A DNA stretch of 64,000 nt from 66-474 sp035606235 (GCA_035606235.1 DATNFU010000019.1:1-64000), one strand, 5' to 3'; shown: positions 18,889 through 28,003, counted from the stretch's first letter. Notes: generated from the sequence alone by a model not told the origin. Program-made: numbers and translations.

Positions 18889-18929
18889 GATCTTGCGATC
18901 AAGGCCGATCGCAATTACGAGGAAAACAC

Positions 18930-20156
18930 ATGCAAACGCTCGCGCAAAGAATGCCCAGCACCAAAAAGCGGATGATCTGGATGGTTGTCGGCGTGCTGGT
19001 GCTGATCGCGATCATCGTCGCCATCAAGGTGCTGCTGGTGATGCGGATGATCGCCAGTTTTCCCAAGCCCACCCCGGCCACGGTGAGTACCGCCACCGCC
19101 GAATATCAAGTGTGGCAGCCGCAGTTGTCCGCGGTCGGCACCCTGCGCGCGGTGCGCGGCGCCGATCTCGCGCTGGATGTTTCCGGCCTGGTCGAGGCGG
19201 TCAACCTGAAATCCGGCGACGACGTGAAACAGGGTCAGGTGCTGCTGAAACTGCGCGATGCCGACGACGAGGCCAAGCTTGCCTCCTTGCAGGCGACCGC
19301 CAAACTGGCCGCTCTCACCGCCAATCGTTCGAAGCAGCAATTGGCCGTGCAGGCGATCAGCCGCGCCCAGTACGACACCGACATGGCGAACCTCAAGAGC
19401 GCGCAGGCACAGGCCGATGCCCAGACCGCGCTGGTGGCCAAGAAGACCCTGCGCGCACCGTTCTCCGGCCGCGCCGGCATCATCACCGTCAATCCCGGTG
19501 CGTATCTCAACGCCGGCACCACGATCGTGACGGTGCAGCAGCTGGATCCGCTGTATGTGGACTTCTTCGTGCCGCAACGTGAGCTCGGTCGCGTACATGT
19601 CGGACAGAAGATCGATCTGTCGCTGGACGCGTTCGGCAATCACCCGTTCACCGGCCAGGTCAGTGCGATCAATCCGAAAGTGGACAACGACACCCGCAAC
19701 GTGCAGATCGAGGCCACCGTTCCGAACCATGACGGTGAGCTGACGCCCGGCATGTTCGCGAAAGTTGCCGTGGATGCCGGCGCCACCCAGCGCTATCTGA
19801 CGCTGCCGCAAACCGCGGTGGTCTACAACCCGTACGGCGAAACGGTTTACACGGTGCTGAAGAAAGCCGATTACGACAAGGCGCAGGCACGGTCGCGCGC
19901 GCAAGGTGGCGAGCCGGTTGACAACGGTGCGGGCAAGGACAAGCAGCAGCTTCCGGCGGATGCGCTGGTGGTGCAGCAGACCTTCGTGGTCACCGGTGGC
20001 ACGCGCGGCGATCAGGTGTCGATCGTCAAGGGTCTGCCGGAGGGCGCCGAGGTGGTGACCAGCGGGCAGTTGAAGTTGAAGAACGGCGCGCCGATCAAGG
20101 TTGACAACCGCGTAAGGCCGTCCAGCAATCCCAATCCGACGCCGACCGAAGATTGA
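18930..20156 (+). CDS. RND efflux periplasmic adaptor (membrane fusion protein)
   Basis: A 408-residue HlyD/AcrA-type adaptor that bridges pump and outer-membrane factor. A charged N-terminus and one transmembrane helix (about residues 16-40) anchor it. The biotinyl-lipoyl halves (GLVEAVNLKSGDDVKQGQVL and KTLRAPFSGRAGIITVNPG) flank a short alpha-hairpin, followed by beta-barrel and membrane-proximal domains. A Lys/Gln-rich insertion near residues 310-345 is less conserved. The start at ATG 18930 has GAGGA upstream, immediately after a GATC-dyad hairpin. The pump gene follows after 163 bases that contain a dispersed inverted repeat. Confidence 0.94.
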   Translation: MQTLAQRMPSTKKRMIWMVVGVLVLIAIIVAIKVLLVMRMIASFPKPTPATVSTATAEYQVWQPQLSAVGTLRAVRGADLALDVSGLVEAVNLKSGDDVKQGQVLLKLRDADDEAKLASLQATAKLAALTANRSKQQLAVQAISRAQYDTDMANLKSAQAQADAQTALVAKKTLRAPFSGRAGIITVNPGAYLNAGTTIVTVQQLDPLYVDFFVPQRELGRVHVGQKIDLSLDAFGNHPFTGQVSAINPKVDNDTRNVQIEATVPNHDGELTPGMFAKVAVDAGATQRYLTLPQTAVVYNPYGETVYTVLKKADYDKAQARSRAQGGEPVDNGAGKDKQQLPADALVVQQTFVVTGGTRGDQVSIVKGLPEGAEVVTSGQLKLKNGAPIKVDNRVRPSSNPNPTPTED

Positions 20157-20172
20157 AGATAAAACGCGTGCG

Positions 20173-20247
20173 TCATTCCGGCGCAGCCGGATCCATTTTG
20201 AGCCCTGCTTCTTCGCATAGGAGCGAAAGTCAAAGTGGATTCCGGGT
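20173..20247 (+). repeat. Dispersed inverted repeat (TCATTCCGGC...TGGATTCCGG type)
   Basis: The gap between adaptor and pump genes carries TCATTCCGGC, then GGATCCATTTTGA (20191-20203) paired with TCAAAGTGGATTCC (20231-20244). A half copy, CAAAATGGATTCCGG, stands at 24333-24347, and related ends occur near 34640 and 44697. Such TCATTCCGG/CCGGAATGA elements are scattered in many proteobacterial genomes. Confidence 0.55.
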
Positions 20248-20319
20248 TCCATCGCCAATGAAGCAGGCGACGGCGCCGGATATTTTTTACCTCGATGGTT
20301 CCTTTCGCAGGTCGCTGCC

Positions 20320-23300
20320 ATGAATTTCACAGATATCTTCATCAAGAAACCCGTGCTGGCGATCGTGGTCAGCGCGCTGATCCTGGTGCTCGGCGTGCGC
20401 GCGGTCACTTCGCTGACGGTGCGCCAGTATCCACAGACCGAGAACGCGGTGGTCACGGTGACTACCGCGTACTTCGGCGCGGATGCGCAGACCGTGGCGG
20501 GCTTCATTACCCAGCCGCTGGAGCAGGCGATCGCACAGGCACAGGGCATCGACTATCTGTCGTCCAGCAGTGTCAGCGGCGTGTCCACTATCACCGCGAC
20601 CTTGCGTCTGAATTACGACGCCAACAAGGCGCTGACCGAGATCCAGACCCAGGTCAGCTCGGTGCGCAACCAGTTGCCGCCGCAGGCACAGCAGCCGGTC
20701 TTGAACGTGCAGACCGGGCAGACCATCGATGCGATGTACCTGGGCTTCCGCAGCGACGTGCTGCCGTCCAACAGCGTCACCGATTATCTGGTGCGCGAGG
20801 TGAAGCCCAAGCTGGATGCCCTGCAAGGCGTGCAGACCGCGGAAATCCTGGGCGGTCGCCAGTTCGCATTGCGCGCTTGGCTGGATCCGGCCCGCATGGC
20901 CGCGCACGACGTCACCGCGGCGGATGTGTTCAAGGCGCTGTCGACGAACAACTTCCTCGCGGCGGTCGGCTCCACCAAGGGTCAGATGGTATCGGTGGAC
21001 CTCACCGCCGACACCGACCTGCACACGGTGGATGAATTCAAGCAGCTCTCGATCAAGCAGAAAAACGGTGCCATCGTGCGCCTGCAGGACGTCGCCAACG
21101 TGACGCTCGGCGCGGAGAACTATGACTTCAACGTGTCCTTCAGCGGCAAGCACGCGGTGTTCATCGGCATCAAGGTCGCGCCCGACGCCAATGTTCTGGA
21201 TGTCGCCCAGCGCGTGCGCGACGCGCTGCCGGACATCCAGTCGCAATTGCCGAACGGATTGACCGGCACGATCGTCTATGACGGGACCGAGTTTGTCACG
21301 GCCTCCATCCACGAAGTCGCCAAGACCCTGATCGAGGCATTGATCATCGTGACCCTGGTGATCTTCCTGTTCCTGGGCTCGATGCGTGCGGTGATCATCC
21401 CGGTGATCGCGATGCCACTGTCTCTGATCGGCGCATTCTTCGTGATGCTGGCGCTGGGCTACTCGATCAACCTGCTCACGCTGCTGGCCTTGGTATTGGC
21501 GATCGGCCTGGTGGTGGATGACGCGATCATCGTGGTCGAGAACGTCGATCGGCACATGAAGGAGGAAGGCAAGTCGCCGCTGCAGGCAGCGCTGCTGGGC
21601 GCGCGCGAGCTGGGCGGCCCTATTGTGGCCATGACGGTGGTGTTGATCGCGGTGTACGTGCCGATCGGCTTCCAGAAAGGATTGACCGGCGCGCTGTTCA
21701 CCGAGTTTGCGTTCACGCTGGCCGGCGCGGTCACGGTATCGGCAATCATCGCGCTGACCCTGTCGCCGATGATGTGCGCGAAGTTCTTCCGCAGCGAGCA
21801 GGAGGGCGGCCGCTTCGTGCAGTACATCGATCGCCAGTTCGGCCGCGTGCACCGCGGTTACTCGCGCCTGCTGCATGGGACGCTGGCCACCTGGAAGGTG
21901 ATCGTGGTGATGGGCGTGTTGCTGGCCGGCGCCACCTTCCTGCTGGGCATGACCGCGCAGTCGGAACTGGCGCCCGAGGAAGACCAGGGCTTCGTGTTCT
22001 ATCAGTTGCAGGGGCCGCCGGATGCGACCGCACAGCAGATGCAGGGCTATTCGACACAGATGTTCGAGATCGGCAGCAAGCTGCCCGAATACGAGCAGAT
22101 GTTCCAGATCGTGCAACCGGGCGTAGGCTTCGGCGGCATGCTGTTCAAGCCGTGGAGTGAGCGCAGCAAGGGTGCGCACGAGCTGACCCAGGAATTGCAG
22201 AACAAGTGGAGCTCGATTGCCGGCGCGCAGATCTTCGTGTTCGCCTTGCCGCCGCTGCCGGGTGCGCAGGGCGCGCCGGTGCAGTTCGTGATCAACACCA
22301 CCGAGCCGTTCCAGAACTTGAACGATGTCACCCAGAAGGTGCTGCAGAAAGCCAAGGACAGCGGCAAATTCTACTTCGTGGATTCGGATCTCAAGATCGA
22401 CAAGCCGCAGAGCACGCTGGTTGTCAATCGCGATCTGGTCTCCACGCTGGGGCTGACCCAGCAGGATGTCGGCGACACGTTGAGTGCGGCGCTGGGCGGC
22501 GGCTTCGTCAATTACTTCTCGATCGCGGGCCGTTCCTACAAGGTTATCCCGCAAGTGAAGCAGGTGGATCGCCTCAATCCCAATCAGGTGCTCGACTACT
22601 ACATCGCCGCTCCGGATGGCGCGATGATCCCGGCCTCGACCGTTGCGCATCTCAAGAACACGGTGGTGCCGCGTTCGATCAACCGCTTCCAGCAATTGAA
22701 CTCGGCGACCATTTCCGGCGCCACCGGGATGTCGCAGGCGGATGCACTGCAATTCCTGCGCGACGCGCTGCACGAGGTCGCGCCGAGCGGCTACAACGTG
22801 GACTATGCCGGGCAGTCGCGCCAGTTCGTGCAGGAAGCCGGGGGTTTCGGGGTGACCTTGCTGCTCGCGGTGATCATCGTATTCCTGACGCTGGCCGCGC
22901 AGTTCAACAGCCTGCGCGATCCGATCGTGATCCTGGTGTCGGTGCCGATGGCGATGTTCGGCGCGCTGATCTTCGTGAATCTGCTGACCAGTCTGAACAT
23001 TTATACGCAGGTGGGTCTGGTGACGCTGATGGGCCTGATCAGCAAGCACGGCGTGCTGATCGTGCAGTTCGCCAATGAATCGCAACGTTCCGGGATGAGC
23101 AAACGCGACGCGATCGAATACGCAGCCGGCGTGCGGTTGCGCCCGATCCTGATGACCACGGCGGCGATGGTGCTGGGCGTGATGCCGCTGGTGATCGCCT
23201 CCGGCGCGGGCGCCGCGGGCCGCTTCAACATGGGTCTGGTGATTTCGACCGGCCTCGCGATCGGCACGCTGTTCACTTTATTCGTGGTGCCGGCGTTCTA

Positions 23301-23379
23301 CATGCTGCTGGCGGCGGATCACCAGAAGGAACGTGATCAGGCTGGCACGCTCGCATTGAACGAGCCGCAGGTGGAGTAA
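20320..23379 (+). CDS. RND-family multidrug efflux pump, inner-membrane transporter
   Basis: A 1019-residue HAE1-type RND permease, the proton-driven pump of the tripartite system. It has the expected twelve helices and two large periplasmic loops. The proton-relay aspartates are Asp400-Asp401 in GLVVDDAIIVVENV on helix 4. Other family segments are FTDIFIKKPVLAIV at the N-terminus and GLITLIGLI-like MGLISKHGVLIVQFANE near the second half. It is most like the MexF/MdtB/MuxB class that exports organic compounds; the exact substrates cannot be read from sequence. ATG 20320 gives the normal start. A strong 13-bp hairpin follows the stop. Confidence 0.95.
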   Translation: MNFTDIFIKKPVLAIVVSALILVLGVRAVTSLTVRQYPQTENAVVTVTTAYFGADAQTVAGFITQPLEQAIAQAQGIDYLSSSSVSGVSTITATLRLNYDANKALTEIQTQVSSVRNQLPPQAQQPVLNVQTGQTIDAMYLGFRSDVLPSNSVTDYLVREVKPKLDALQGVQTAEILGGRQFALRAWLDPARMAAHDVTAADVFKALSTNNFLAAVGSTKGQMVSVDLTADTDLHTVDEFKQLSIKQKNGAIVRLQDVANVTLGAENYDFNVSFSGKHAVFIGIKVAPDANVLDVAQRVRDALPDIQSQLPNGLTGTIVYDGTEFVTASIHEVAKTLIEALIIVTLVIFLFLGSMRAVIIPVIAMPLSLIGAFFVMLALGYSINLLTLLALVLAIGLVVDDAIIVVENVDRHMKEEGKSPLQAALLGARELGGPIVAMTVVLIAVYVPIGFQKGLTGALFTEFAFTLAGAVTVSAIIALTLSPMMCAKFFRSEQEGGRFVQYIDRQFGRVHRGYSRLLHGTLATWKVIVVMGVLLAGATFLLGMTAQSELAPEEDQGFVFYQLQGPPDATAQQMQGYSTQMFEIGSKLPEYEQMFQIVQPGVGFGGMLFKPWSERSKGAHELTQELQNKWSSIAGAQIFVFALPPLPGAQGAPVQFVINTTEPFQNLNDVTQKVLQKAKDSGKFYFVDSDLKIDKPQSTLVVNRDLVSTLGLTQQDVGDTLSAALGGGFVNYFSIAGRSYKVIPQVKQVDRLNPNQVLDYYIAAPDGAMIPASTVAHLKNTVVPRSINRFQQLNSATISGATGMSQADALQFLRDALHEVAPSGYNVDYAGQSRQFVQEAGGFGVTLLLAVIIVFLTLAAQFNSLRDPIVILVSVPMAMFGALIFVNLLTSLNIYTQVGLVTLMGLISKHGVLIVQFANESQRSGMSKRDAIEYAAGVRLRPILMTTAAMVLGVMPLVIASGAGAAGRFNMGLVISTGLAIGTLFTLFVVPAFYMLLAADHQKERDQAGTLALNEPQVE

Positions 23380-23385
23380 AGCAGG

Positions 23386-23420
23386 CCCGATCAAGCCGCT
23401 CATCGGGCGGCTTGATCGGG
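23386..23420 (+). terminator. Strong hairpin after the efflux pump gene, no T-run
   Basis: Perfect 13-base arms, CCCGATCAAGCCG and CGGCTTGATCGGG, enclose a nine-base loop, six bases after the stop. The absence of a T-run means it is either a weak intrinsic terminator, an mRNA 3'-end stabiliser or a repeat element. Confidence 0.5.
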
Positions 23421-23460
23421 CGCTTCGCGCGCACCCGCCCGACATGCGTAAACTTGACGC

Positions 23461-24297
23461 ATGCAGACGCCGGATCAATCCCCTCTTGGGCGCAAGATCG
23501 ATTTTCCCGATCGCGTCGATCCGCGGGTATTGTTTCCGATTCCGCGCGCGCAGACGCGCGCCGAATGGCAGCTCGATGGACGCGTGTCGCCGTTCACCGG
23601 CGTGGATATCTGGAACGCCTACGAATTGTCGTGGCTGGATCCGCGCGGCAAGCCGCGCGTGGCGCTGGCGGAGCTGCGGGTGCCGGCGGAATCGCCGAAT
23701 CTGATCGAATCCAAATCGCTGAAGTTGTACTTGAACGGCTATGCATTCGAGCGCTTCGATAGCGGCCAGGCCGTGCGTGCGGCGATCGCGCGCGATCTTT
23801 CCGCCGCGGCCGGTGGCGCAATCGAAGTCGCGCTGATCGAACCGCCTGAATTCGCGGCGCAAACCATCGCGGAATTGCCGGGAGCTTCGCTCGACGAACT
23901 GCAGCTCGAGATCGGCGAATACGGGCCGCCACAGCCGCGGCATCTGCGCGCCGACACCCGCGCGTGCCAAACGGAGGAGTCGCTGACCACCCAGTTGTTC
24001 CGGTCCAATTGTCCGGTCACCGGCCAACCCGATTGGGCGGCACTGCAGATCCGTTATCACGGCGCGCCGATCGATCACGCGGGCTTGCTGCGTTATCTGG
24101 TTTCCTGGCGCAATCATCGCGGCTTCCATGAAGCCTGCGTCGAGCGCATCTGCGCGGATATCCTGATGCGCTGCGCACCGCGCGACTTGAGTGTATACGC
24201 GCGTTTCACCCGCCGCGGCGGGCTGGATATCAATCCGTGGCGCGCGACGCCTGGCTACGCGGCGCGGCCGCCCAACCTGCGCGGGGCAAGACAGTAG
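23461..24297 (+). CDS. queF: NADPH-dependent 7-cyano-7-deazaguanine reductase QueF
   Basis: A 278-residue long-form QueF that reduces preQ0 to preQ1 in queuosine biosynthesis, the modified base of GUN-decoding tRNAs. It has two tunnel-fold halves. The N-terminal half carries ESKSLKLYLNGYAFERF, part of the substrate and NADPH site. The C-terminal half has the catalytic Cys184 in SNCPVTGQPDWA and the HRGFHEACVERI element. Length fits the two-domain type II form. A TAAACT hexamer ends six bases before ATG 23461 and no Shine-Dalgarno is seen, so it may be leaderless. Other queuosine genes are not in the window. Confidence 0.95.
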   Translation: MQTPDQSPLGRKIDFPDRVDPRVLFPIPRAQTRAEWQLDGRVSPFTGVDIWNAYELSWLDPRGKPRVALAELRVPAESPNLIESKSLKLYLNGYAFERFDSGQAVRAAIARDLSAAAGGAIEVALIEPPEFAAQTIAELPGASLDELQLEIGEYGPPQPRHLRADTRACQTEESLTTQLFRSNCPVTGQPDWAALQIRYHGAPIDHAGLLRYLVSWRNHRGFHEACVERICADILMRCAPRDLSVYARFTRRGGLDINPWRATPGYAARPPNLRGARQ

Positions 24298-24422
24298 CGC
24301 GGGAACCATTTGGCGATGAGCATCATCAAGAGCAAAATGGATTCCGGTTTCATCGGTGATCAGCGGCGGATGCAATCGGCTGAATGTCAAATTGGAACGG
24401 GCGGTGGGTGACCGCTTTCATC

Positions 24423-24443
24423 TTGCGATCGGGATGATCGCAA
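24423..24443 (+). repeat. GATC-dyad hairpin just before the AIF-type reductase gene
   Basis: Perfect eight-base arms TTGCGATC and GATCGCAA enclose loop GGGAT and abut the AAAGGAG ribosome-binding site of the gene at 24453. The same dyad with another loop stands before the adaptor gene at 18893-18914, and shorter forms occur at 18658-18675 and 63789-63805. Confidence 0.6.
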
Positions 24444-24452
24444 AGGAGAACC

Positions 24453-25640
24453 ATGGAACACGCCTACGACTACCTGATCCTCGGCGCCGGCATGGCGGCC
24501 TCCGCCGCGGCGCGCGGCATTCGCCAACGCGATGAGCGAGGCAGCATTGCCCTGCTTGGCGCGGAACCGCACCCGCCCTACGATCGGCCGCCGCTCACCA
24601 AGGACCTGTGGAACGGCAAGAAGCAGCTTGAGGAAATCTGGCGTGACATCGAGAGCGCGCGCGCCACGTTGTTTCCCGGCCGCCACGCGCTCGGCGTCGA
24701 TCCACGCGCGAAATCCGTTCGCGACGACCACGGTGACCATTACCGCTACGGCAAACTGCTGATCGCCACCGGCGGCACGCCGCGTCGCATCCCGGGACTG
24801 GCAGGCGATCGCGTGATTTATTACCGCACGCTGGATGATTACCACGCGTTGCGCGACGCGCTGCGCAAGGGCATGCACGTGGCGGTGATCGGCGGCGGCT
24901 TCATCGGCAGCGAAATCGCGGCGGCGCTGGCGATGAATGGCGCCAGGGTCACGCAATTGATCGCGGAAGATGCGATCGGCGCGCGGGTTTATCCGCAGGG
25001 GCTGGCGCGTTTCATCACCGACTACTACCGCGACAAGGGCGTGGACGTGCGCTGCGGTGCACGCGTCACGGGCGGCAGCGCCAGCGACGACGGCGTTACC
25101 CTGCAACTCGAAGGCGGCGCATCGCTGGAATCGGAATGGGCGATCGCGGGGCTGGGTATCACGCCCAACGTGCAGCTCGCGCACGAGGCCGGTCTGCGCG
25201 TGGACAACGGCATCATCGTGGATGCGCAATTGCGCACCTCGCACGCGGACATCTGGGCCGCTGGCGATGTGGCGAATTATCCGGATGCCACGCTCGGCAC
25301 GCGCCGCCGCGTCGAACACGAGGATGCGGCATTGACGATGGGCGAACACGCCGGCGCCGGCATGGCAGGTGCCCACGCGCCGTACACGCATCTGCCGTAT
25401 TTCTATTCCGACCTGTTCGAGCTCGGCTATGAAGCGCTCGGCGAGCTGGATGCGCGCCTGCAAACAGTCGAGGATTGGAAGCAGCCCAATCGCGAAGGCG
25501 TGGTGTATTACCTCGACAGCGGCCGTGTGCGCGGCGTGCTGTTGTGGAACGTGTGGGATCAGAAAGACAATGCGCGCGCCCTGATCGGCGAAGACGGGCC
25601 GCATGATGCGCAGTCGTTGCGCGGGCGGTTGCCGGCTTAG
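24453..25640 (+). CDS. FAD-dependent pyridine-nucleotide reductase (AIF/ferredoxin-reductase type)
   Basis: A 395-residue flavoprotein. The FAD-binding N-terminus has LILGAGMAASAAARGIR; the NAD(P)-binding motif is VIGGGFIGSEIAAAL near residue 147; the second FAD-contacting segment is HADIWAAGDVANY near 265. The C-terminal ~90 residues match the reductase/AIF dimerisation domain with LFELGYEALGEL. Related enzymes reduce rubredoxin or ferredoxin or act as NADH oxidases in apoptosis-inducing-factor-like roles; the partner is not visible here. ATG 24453 has AAGGAG upstream. The gene stands alone. Confidence 0.9.
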   Translation: MEHAYDYLILGAGMAASAAARGIRQRDERGSIALLGAEPHPPYDRPPLTKDLWNGKKQLEEIWRDIESARATLFPGRHALGVDPRAKSVRDDHGDHYRYGKLLIATGGTPRRIPGLAGDRVIYYRTLDDYHALRDALRKGMHVAVIGGGFIGSEIAAALAMNGARVTQLIAEDAIGARVYPQGLARFITDYYRDKGVDVRCGARVTGGSASDDGVTLQLEGGASLESEWAIAGLGITPNVQLAHEAGLRVDNGIIVDAQLRTSHADIWAAGDVANYPDATLGTRRRVEHEDAALTMGEHAGAGMAGAHAPYTHLPYFYSDLFELGYEALGELDARLQTVEDWKQPNREGVVYYLDSGRVRGVLLWNVWDQKDNARALIGEDGPHDAQSLRGRLPA

Positions 25641-25730
25641 CTTGGTAAAGACTGCTCGCAGGCGACAGTGCTCGCTTGGTGTTTTGCGACAGCCGGACGC
25701 GTTGCGTGGCGGTCCCGCGCAAGCAGGCCT

Positions 25731-27092
25731 CTATGCAAGGAGCAGCCTGGCACGCAGAGTTTCCGAATCCAGCGCGAACTCCAGCCGCATTCCCAGCGCG
25801 CGCGCGGCAGCGGATGCCAACGCCAACCCCAGCCCGGCGTGGCCGGCGCCATCGGCATCCGCGCCCTTGCGCCAGAACCGCTGGCCGAAACGTGCAAGGT
25901 CAGCGTCGCGCAAATGAGGCGCGACATTGCTGATCTCGAGGTACGCCGACGTGCAGCGCGCGCCGATGGCGCTACCGGCGGGTGCATAGGCGACGGCATT
26001 GCCGAGCAGATTGTCGAGAATGATTTCCAGCAACGCGGGGTCCGCCTGGATACAGGTTGAAGCCTGCGGTTCGCGATCCAGGTGCAAGCCGCGTGCGTGC
26101 AAAGCTTGCTCGTGCCGCACGATCACCCGCGTCAGCAGTGCAGCCGGATCGACCCGTTCGCGCTGCGTGCTCTGCACACCCGACTCGATGCGGGTCAACT
26201 GCAGCAGTGCGGCAACGGTAGCTTCCAGTTCGCCGCCGATCTTGCCGATCTCGTCCAGCAATGCGCGCGGGTCGCGGCCGCTGGGATAGCGCTGCTCGAC
26301 GTCAATCAAGGTGTGCAGCTCCGCCAGGCGCGTGCGTAATTCGTGGGCGAGGCCCGCGGCGAATTGGCGCTCGCGCGCCAGGCCTTCATCCATCCGCGCC
26401 AGCACCTCATTGAAGCGCGCGACCACCGGCGCGAGCTCGCGCGTGTCGGCTCGCGGCAGTCGTCCGCCCGGAGAATCCGGACCGATACGCGCCATCGCCG
26501 CATCCAGCACGGCGAGCGGACGCAGGCCGCGCCGCACCAGCCATGGCGTCAGCGCCAGCACGATCAGGCAGGCACCGAGAATGCTGCCAAGCAGGATCAA
26601 ATCGAGGGTGTCGAGGATCTCATCCAGCGGGCCGCGTGCCAGCGCATAACGCAGCTCGCAGCTTGGCCTCGGGCCGGCCCGCGCAGGGCCATCGCTTGCG
26701 GGTGCAAAGCGCAGCGCCAGCTCACGCAAAGCCGGGCCGCCGCGCAAAGATGCATCGGTGAAACGCGGCGCGGGCCCGGCGGCCATCGGCGGCGGCGCCT
26801 GTGTGCTGCGTGCGACAGTCGCGCCGTTACAATCCAGTTGATACCAACTGGTGCCGGTGTCGCCGGGAAACACATTGGCTGCAGCCCCGCCGGTTGTCAT
26901 CTCGACGCCGCGTGCCTGCACCCGCGTCAGCGCGGCGAATGCCTGCGCGCGCGCCAGCAGTGCGCTGTCGAAGCGCTGCTGCATCTCCGCGTCGGCGCGC
27001 CAGTCCACCACCCACGCGGCCAGCCCGAGTGCCACCAGCGTTGCGAGCGCCAGCAGCAGAGTCAATCGCAGCCGAAGCGAGAAACTTTTCAT
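25731..27092 (-). CDS. Sensor histidine kinase (QseC/PmrB-like)
   Basis: A 453-residue membrane kinase. Two transmembrane helices (about residues 7-27 and 164-186) flank a ~135-residue periplasmic sensor domain of no recognised type. A HAMP-like linker leads to the phosphorylated His250 in AHELRTRL, an unusual R in place of the P normally found in HELRTPL. The ATPase domain has the N box LLEIILDNLLGNAVAYAP and the glycine box GHAGLGLALA. Its start overlaps the upstream response-regulator stop by four bases, so the two form one unit. The input signal cannot be told from sequence. Confidence 0.92.
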   Translation of the reverse strand: MKSFSLRLRLTLLLALATLVALGLAAWVVDWRADAEMQQRFDSALLARAQAFAALTRVQARGVEMTTGGAAANVFPGDTGTSWYQLDCNGATVARSTQAPPPMAAGPAPRFTDASLRGGPALRELALRFAPASDGPARAGPRPSCELRYALARGPLDEILDTLDLILLGSILGACLIVLALTPWLVRRGLRPLAVLDAAMARIGPDSPGGRLPRADTRELAPVVARFNEVLARMDEGLARERQFAAGLAHELRTRLAELHTLIDVEQRYPSGRDPRALLDEIGKIGGELEATVAALLQLTRIESGVQSTQRERVDPAALLTRVIVRHEQALHARGLHLDREPQASTCIQADPALLEIILDNLLGNAVAYAPAGSAIGARCTSAYLEISNVAPHLRDADLARFGQRFWRKGADADGAGHAGLGLALASAAARALGMRLEFALDSETLRARLLLA

Positions 27093-27754
27093 TCAATCAG
27101 ATAACCCGCGCCGCGGCGGTTCTCGATCACGTCTCCGCAACCGGCATCGGTCAGCTTGCGACGCAAGCCGAACACCAGTACCTCGACGCTGCGATCGGAA
27201 GCATCGCTGGCGCTGCCGGCGATGCGATCCAGGATCGCCGCGCGCGTGAACACGCGGCCGCGATGGCGCAGCAGCAGTTCCAGCAAGGCGAATTCGCGCG
27301 GGGTCAGGTTCAAGGTGCGTTCGCCGAACGTCGCCTGGTGCGCGCGCGCATCCAGGCGGATGCCGGCGTGCTCCAGCACATCGGCGCGGACCTCGGCCGG
27401 CCGTCGCGCCAGCGCGTGCAGACGTGCCAGCACTTCCTCGAAAGCGAAAGGTTTCACCAGATAATCGTCGGCACCCGCGTTCAGCGCCTCGATGCGATCG
27501 CCGACCTGGTCGCGCGCCGACAGCACCAGCACCCGCGGTCGCGTGCCCCCGACCGGCAAGCCGCGCAGCACGCCGAAGCCATCCATGCGCGGCAGGCCGA
27601 GATCGAGCAGCACGAAATCGTAATCGAAGCCGGCGAGGAAGCCGCTCGCTTCCACGCCGTCGGCGGCGGCATCCACGGTAAAGCCCGCCGCGCGCAGCCC
27701 GCGCGTCAGCGTGTCGCGCAGGCGTTGGGAATCCTCGACCAGGAGTAATTTCAT
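27089..27754 (-). CDS. OmpR/QseB-family response regulator
   Basis: A 221-residue two-component regulator. The receiver domain has the acidic pair Glu7-Asp8, phospho-acceptor Asp51 in LLDLGLPRMDG and Lys101 in LVKPF. The C-terminal winged-helix DNA-binding domain (about residues 125-221) shows LTPREFALLELLLRHRGRVFTR and VEVLVFGLRRKL. It is the cognate partner of the kinase encoded immediately downstream with a four-base overlap. A TTGAT-N4-GTCAA dyad lies about 175 bases before its start. Confidence 0.94.
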   Translation of the reverse strand: MKLLLVEDSQRLRDTLTRGLRAAGFTVDAAADGVEASGFLAGFDYDFVLLDLGLPRMDGFGVLRGLPVGGTRPRVLVLSARDQVGDRIEALNAGADDYLVKPFAFEEVLARLHALARRPAEVRADVLEHAGIRLDARAHQATFGERTLNLTPREFALLELLLRHRGRVFTRAAILDRIAGSASDASDRSVEVLVFGLRRKLTDAGCGDVIENRRGAGYLIE

Positions 27755-27928
27755 GGCCGCACTGCTGCGAAAGCGCGGATCATGCGTAAGGCCAATGCGG
27801 CTTCATGGCGCCAGTGTAGGTCGAGCGGGCAGCGCTTGCGATCTGCCTTGAATGGCAGGTCGCGCTGCCGCGAGGGTGGGGCAGGGACGGCGATCGGAAA
27901 AGGCGCCACTGTGGCTGCTTGCGTGACA

Positions 27929-27942
27929 TTGATCAGCGTCAA
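27929..27942. promoter_or_regulatory. FNR/Anr-like dyad, candidate oxygen-responsive site
   Basis: TTGAT-CAGC-GTCAA matches the FNR/Anr consensus TTGAT-N4-ATCAA with one mismatch. It lies in the 249-base gap between the ferredoxin-NADP reductase gene (3' side) and the response-regulator gene, 174 bases before the latter's start. Chance occurrence cannot be excluded. Confidence 0.4.
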
Positions 27943-28003
27943 TCAGCGTGGGGAATTCGGCTCGGCTGGTTTTGCGGCAAACGCTGCCCACCCTGAAGCG
28001 CGA

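Larger units (their letters stand above)
18658..18914 (+). repeat. Duplicated hairpin leader between outer-membrane factor and adaptor genes
   Basis: The 310-base gap contains two related units. Unit 1 has GCGATC-AAGGAC-GATCGC (18658-18675) then GCAGGCA-GGA-TGCCTGC-TTTT (18686-18706). Unit 2 has GATCAGGGACGAT near 18840 then GCAGAC-AGGAA-GTCTGC-TTTTT (18867-18888). A third GATC dyad, TTGCGATC-AAGGCC-GATCGCAA (18893-18914), ends just before the GAGGA site of the adaptor gene. No gene is seen in the gap. Confidence 0.65.

Noticed and set aside
20287..23085. A 932-codon minus-strand frame opposite the efflux pump
   Set aside because: Antisense shadow, Gln/His/Arg-rich with no domain.
23421..23460. 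preQ1 riboswitch before queF
   Set aside because: The leader is at most ~40 bases and the start appears leaderless; there is no room for the aptamer.
24453..25640. Calling the flavoprotein nitrite reductase or thioredoxin reductase
   Set aside because: It lacks the CxxC of thioredoxin reductases and any siroheme or iron-sulfur motif; the C-terminal AIF-like domain fits better.
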